Below, one piece after another: positions 63,926 through 64,000 of a DNA stretch of 64,000 nucleotides; within the stretch, counting starts at the first letter, position 1; each line of letters starts with the position of its first letter. The stretch lies in contig NZ_JABFMV010000002.1 of the NCBI RefSeq assembly GCF_013359685.1, positions 166,260-230,259 of the forward strand. Direction: 5' to 3'. Origin of the DNA: Leifsonia sp. C5G2. GTDB taxonomy: Bacteria; Actinomycetota; Actinomycetes; Actinomycetales; Microbacteriaceae. Below the pieces are notes generated by a model. That model was not told the origin of the DNA and ran no database searches. It worked only from the letters and a program-made list of their open reading frames with translations. A program made the position numbers and the translations under genes.

Positions 63926-64000
63926 ATTCGTCACGAACGGGCGCGATTCGTCACGAACGGGCGCGATTCGTCACGAACGGGCGCGATTCGTCACGAACGG
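63926..64000. repeat. 20-bp tandem array of the TTCGTCACGAA unit
   Basis: The 20-bp unit ATTCGTCACGAACGGGCGCG is repeated at 63926, 63946, 63966 and 63986, and the array runs past the right edge. Its core and its period are the same as at 8402-8516, but here the copies are nearly identical. Confidence 0.95.

Noticed and set aside
63926..64000. A CRISPR array
   Set aside because: The copies are direct 20-bp tandem units without unique spacers, and the array at 8402 has only 7-bp gaps; no cas gene is present.

Overview
The window is 64 kb of gene-dense, very GC-rich chromosome. Base composition, frequent GTG starts, 1-4 bp stop/start overlaps and gene content (PafB/PafC, TatA/TatC plus HelY, ImuA/ImuB/DnaE2, OpcA, DUF1707, DUF3097, DUF3099, DUF6504) point to an actinobacterium. 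My best inference is a Microbacteriaceae member, perhaps Leifsonia-like; the genus is not proven. No phage, transposase, CRISPR array or plasmid gene was seen, so this is core chromosome with an unusual set of intergenic repeats.

Layout. 1-8.4 kb: a leftward block HAD phosphatase, trmI, FKBP lipoprotein, pafB, pafC, a small membrane protein, tatA, tatC and a cut-off helY, with a PAC2 protein diverging. 8.5-14.7 kb: uppP, an M20 peptidase, tRNA-Leu(GAG), a cation efflux protein, a WYL regulator overlapping a ferritin-like/VIT1 transporter, and DUF1707. 14.8-17.8 kb: a 1003-residue LPFTG surface protein. 17.8-25 kb: an SOS mutagenesis cluster with two LexA boxes (DUF6504, DUF3097, imuA, imuB, dnaE2). 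25-31 kb: AMP nucleosidase, a second VIT1 protein, a DNA-damage-type helicase, SGNH hydrolase, histidine phosphatase, sirtuin. 31-43.5 kb: rRNA/tRNA methyltransferase, D,D-carboxypeptidase, GT4, hydrolase, treS, exonuclease, rpmE2, glgA/glgM diverging from glgC-serB, fabG. 43.5-46 kb: DUF3099, a small Cys/His protein, SURF1 and a patatin. 46-52 kb: ABC-F and a suf cluster. 52-55 kb: ctaA and ctaB for haem A. 55-63.3 kb: the operon tkt-tal-pgi-zwf-opcA-pgl for the pentose phosphate pathway.

How the parts connect. PafB/PafC (DNA-damage activator) and LexA (two boxes) appear together, and one helicase promoter carries a PafBC-type motif. TreS, GlgA/GlgM and GlgC belong to linked trehalose, maltose-1-phosphate and glycogen metabolism. 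SURF1, CtaA and CtaB all serve cytochrome oxidase assembly. SufB, SufD, SufC, a Rieske ferredoxin and a SufT-like protein build Fe-S clusters.

Regulatory style. About twenty genes have a TANNNT-like -10 box only 6-8 nt before the start codon, so they are probably transcribed without a leader; I used this to choose several starts. Three families of short intergenic repeats recur across the window, and two tiny upstream ORFs look real enough to test. These are the most novel-looking items here; I found no obviously new multi-gene system.
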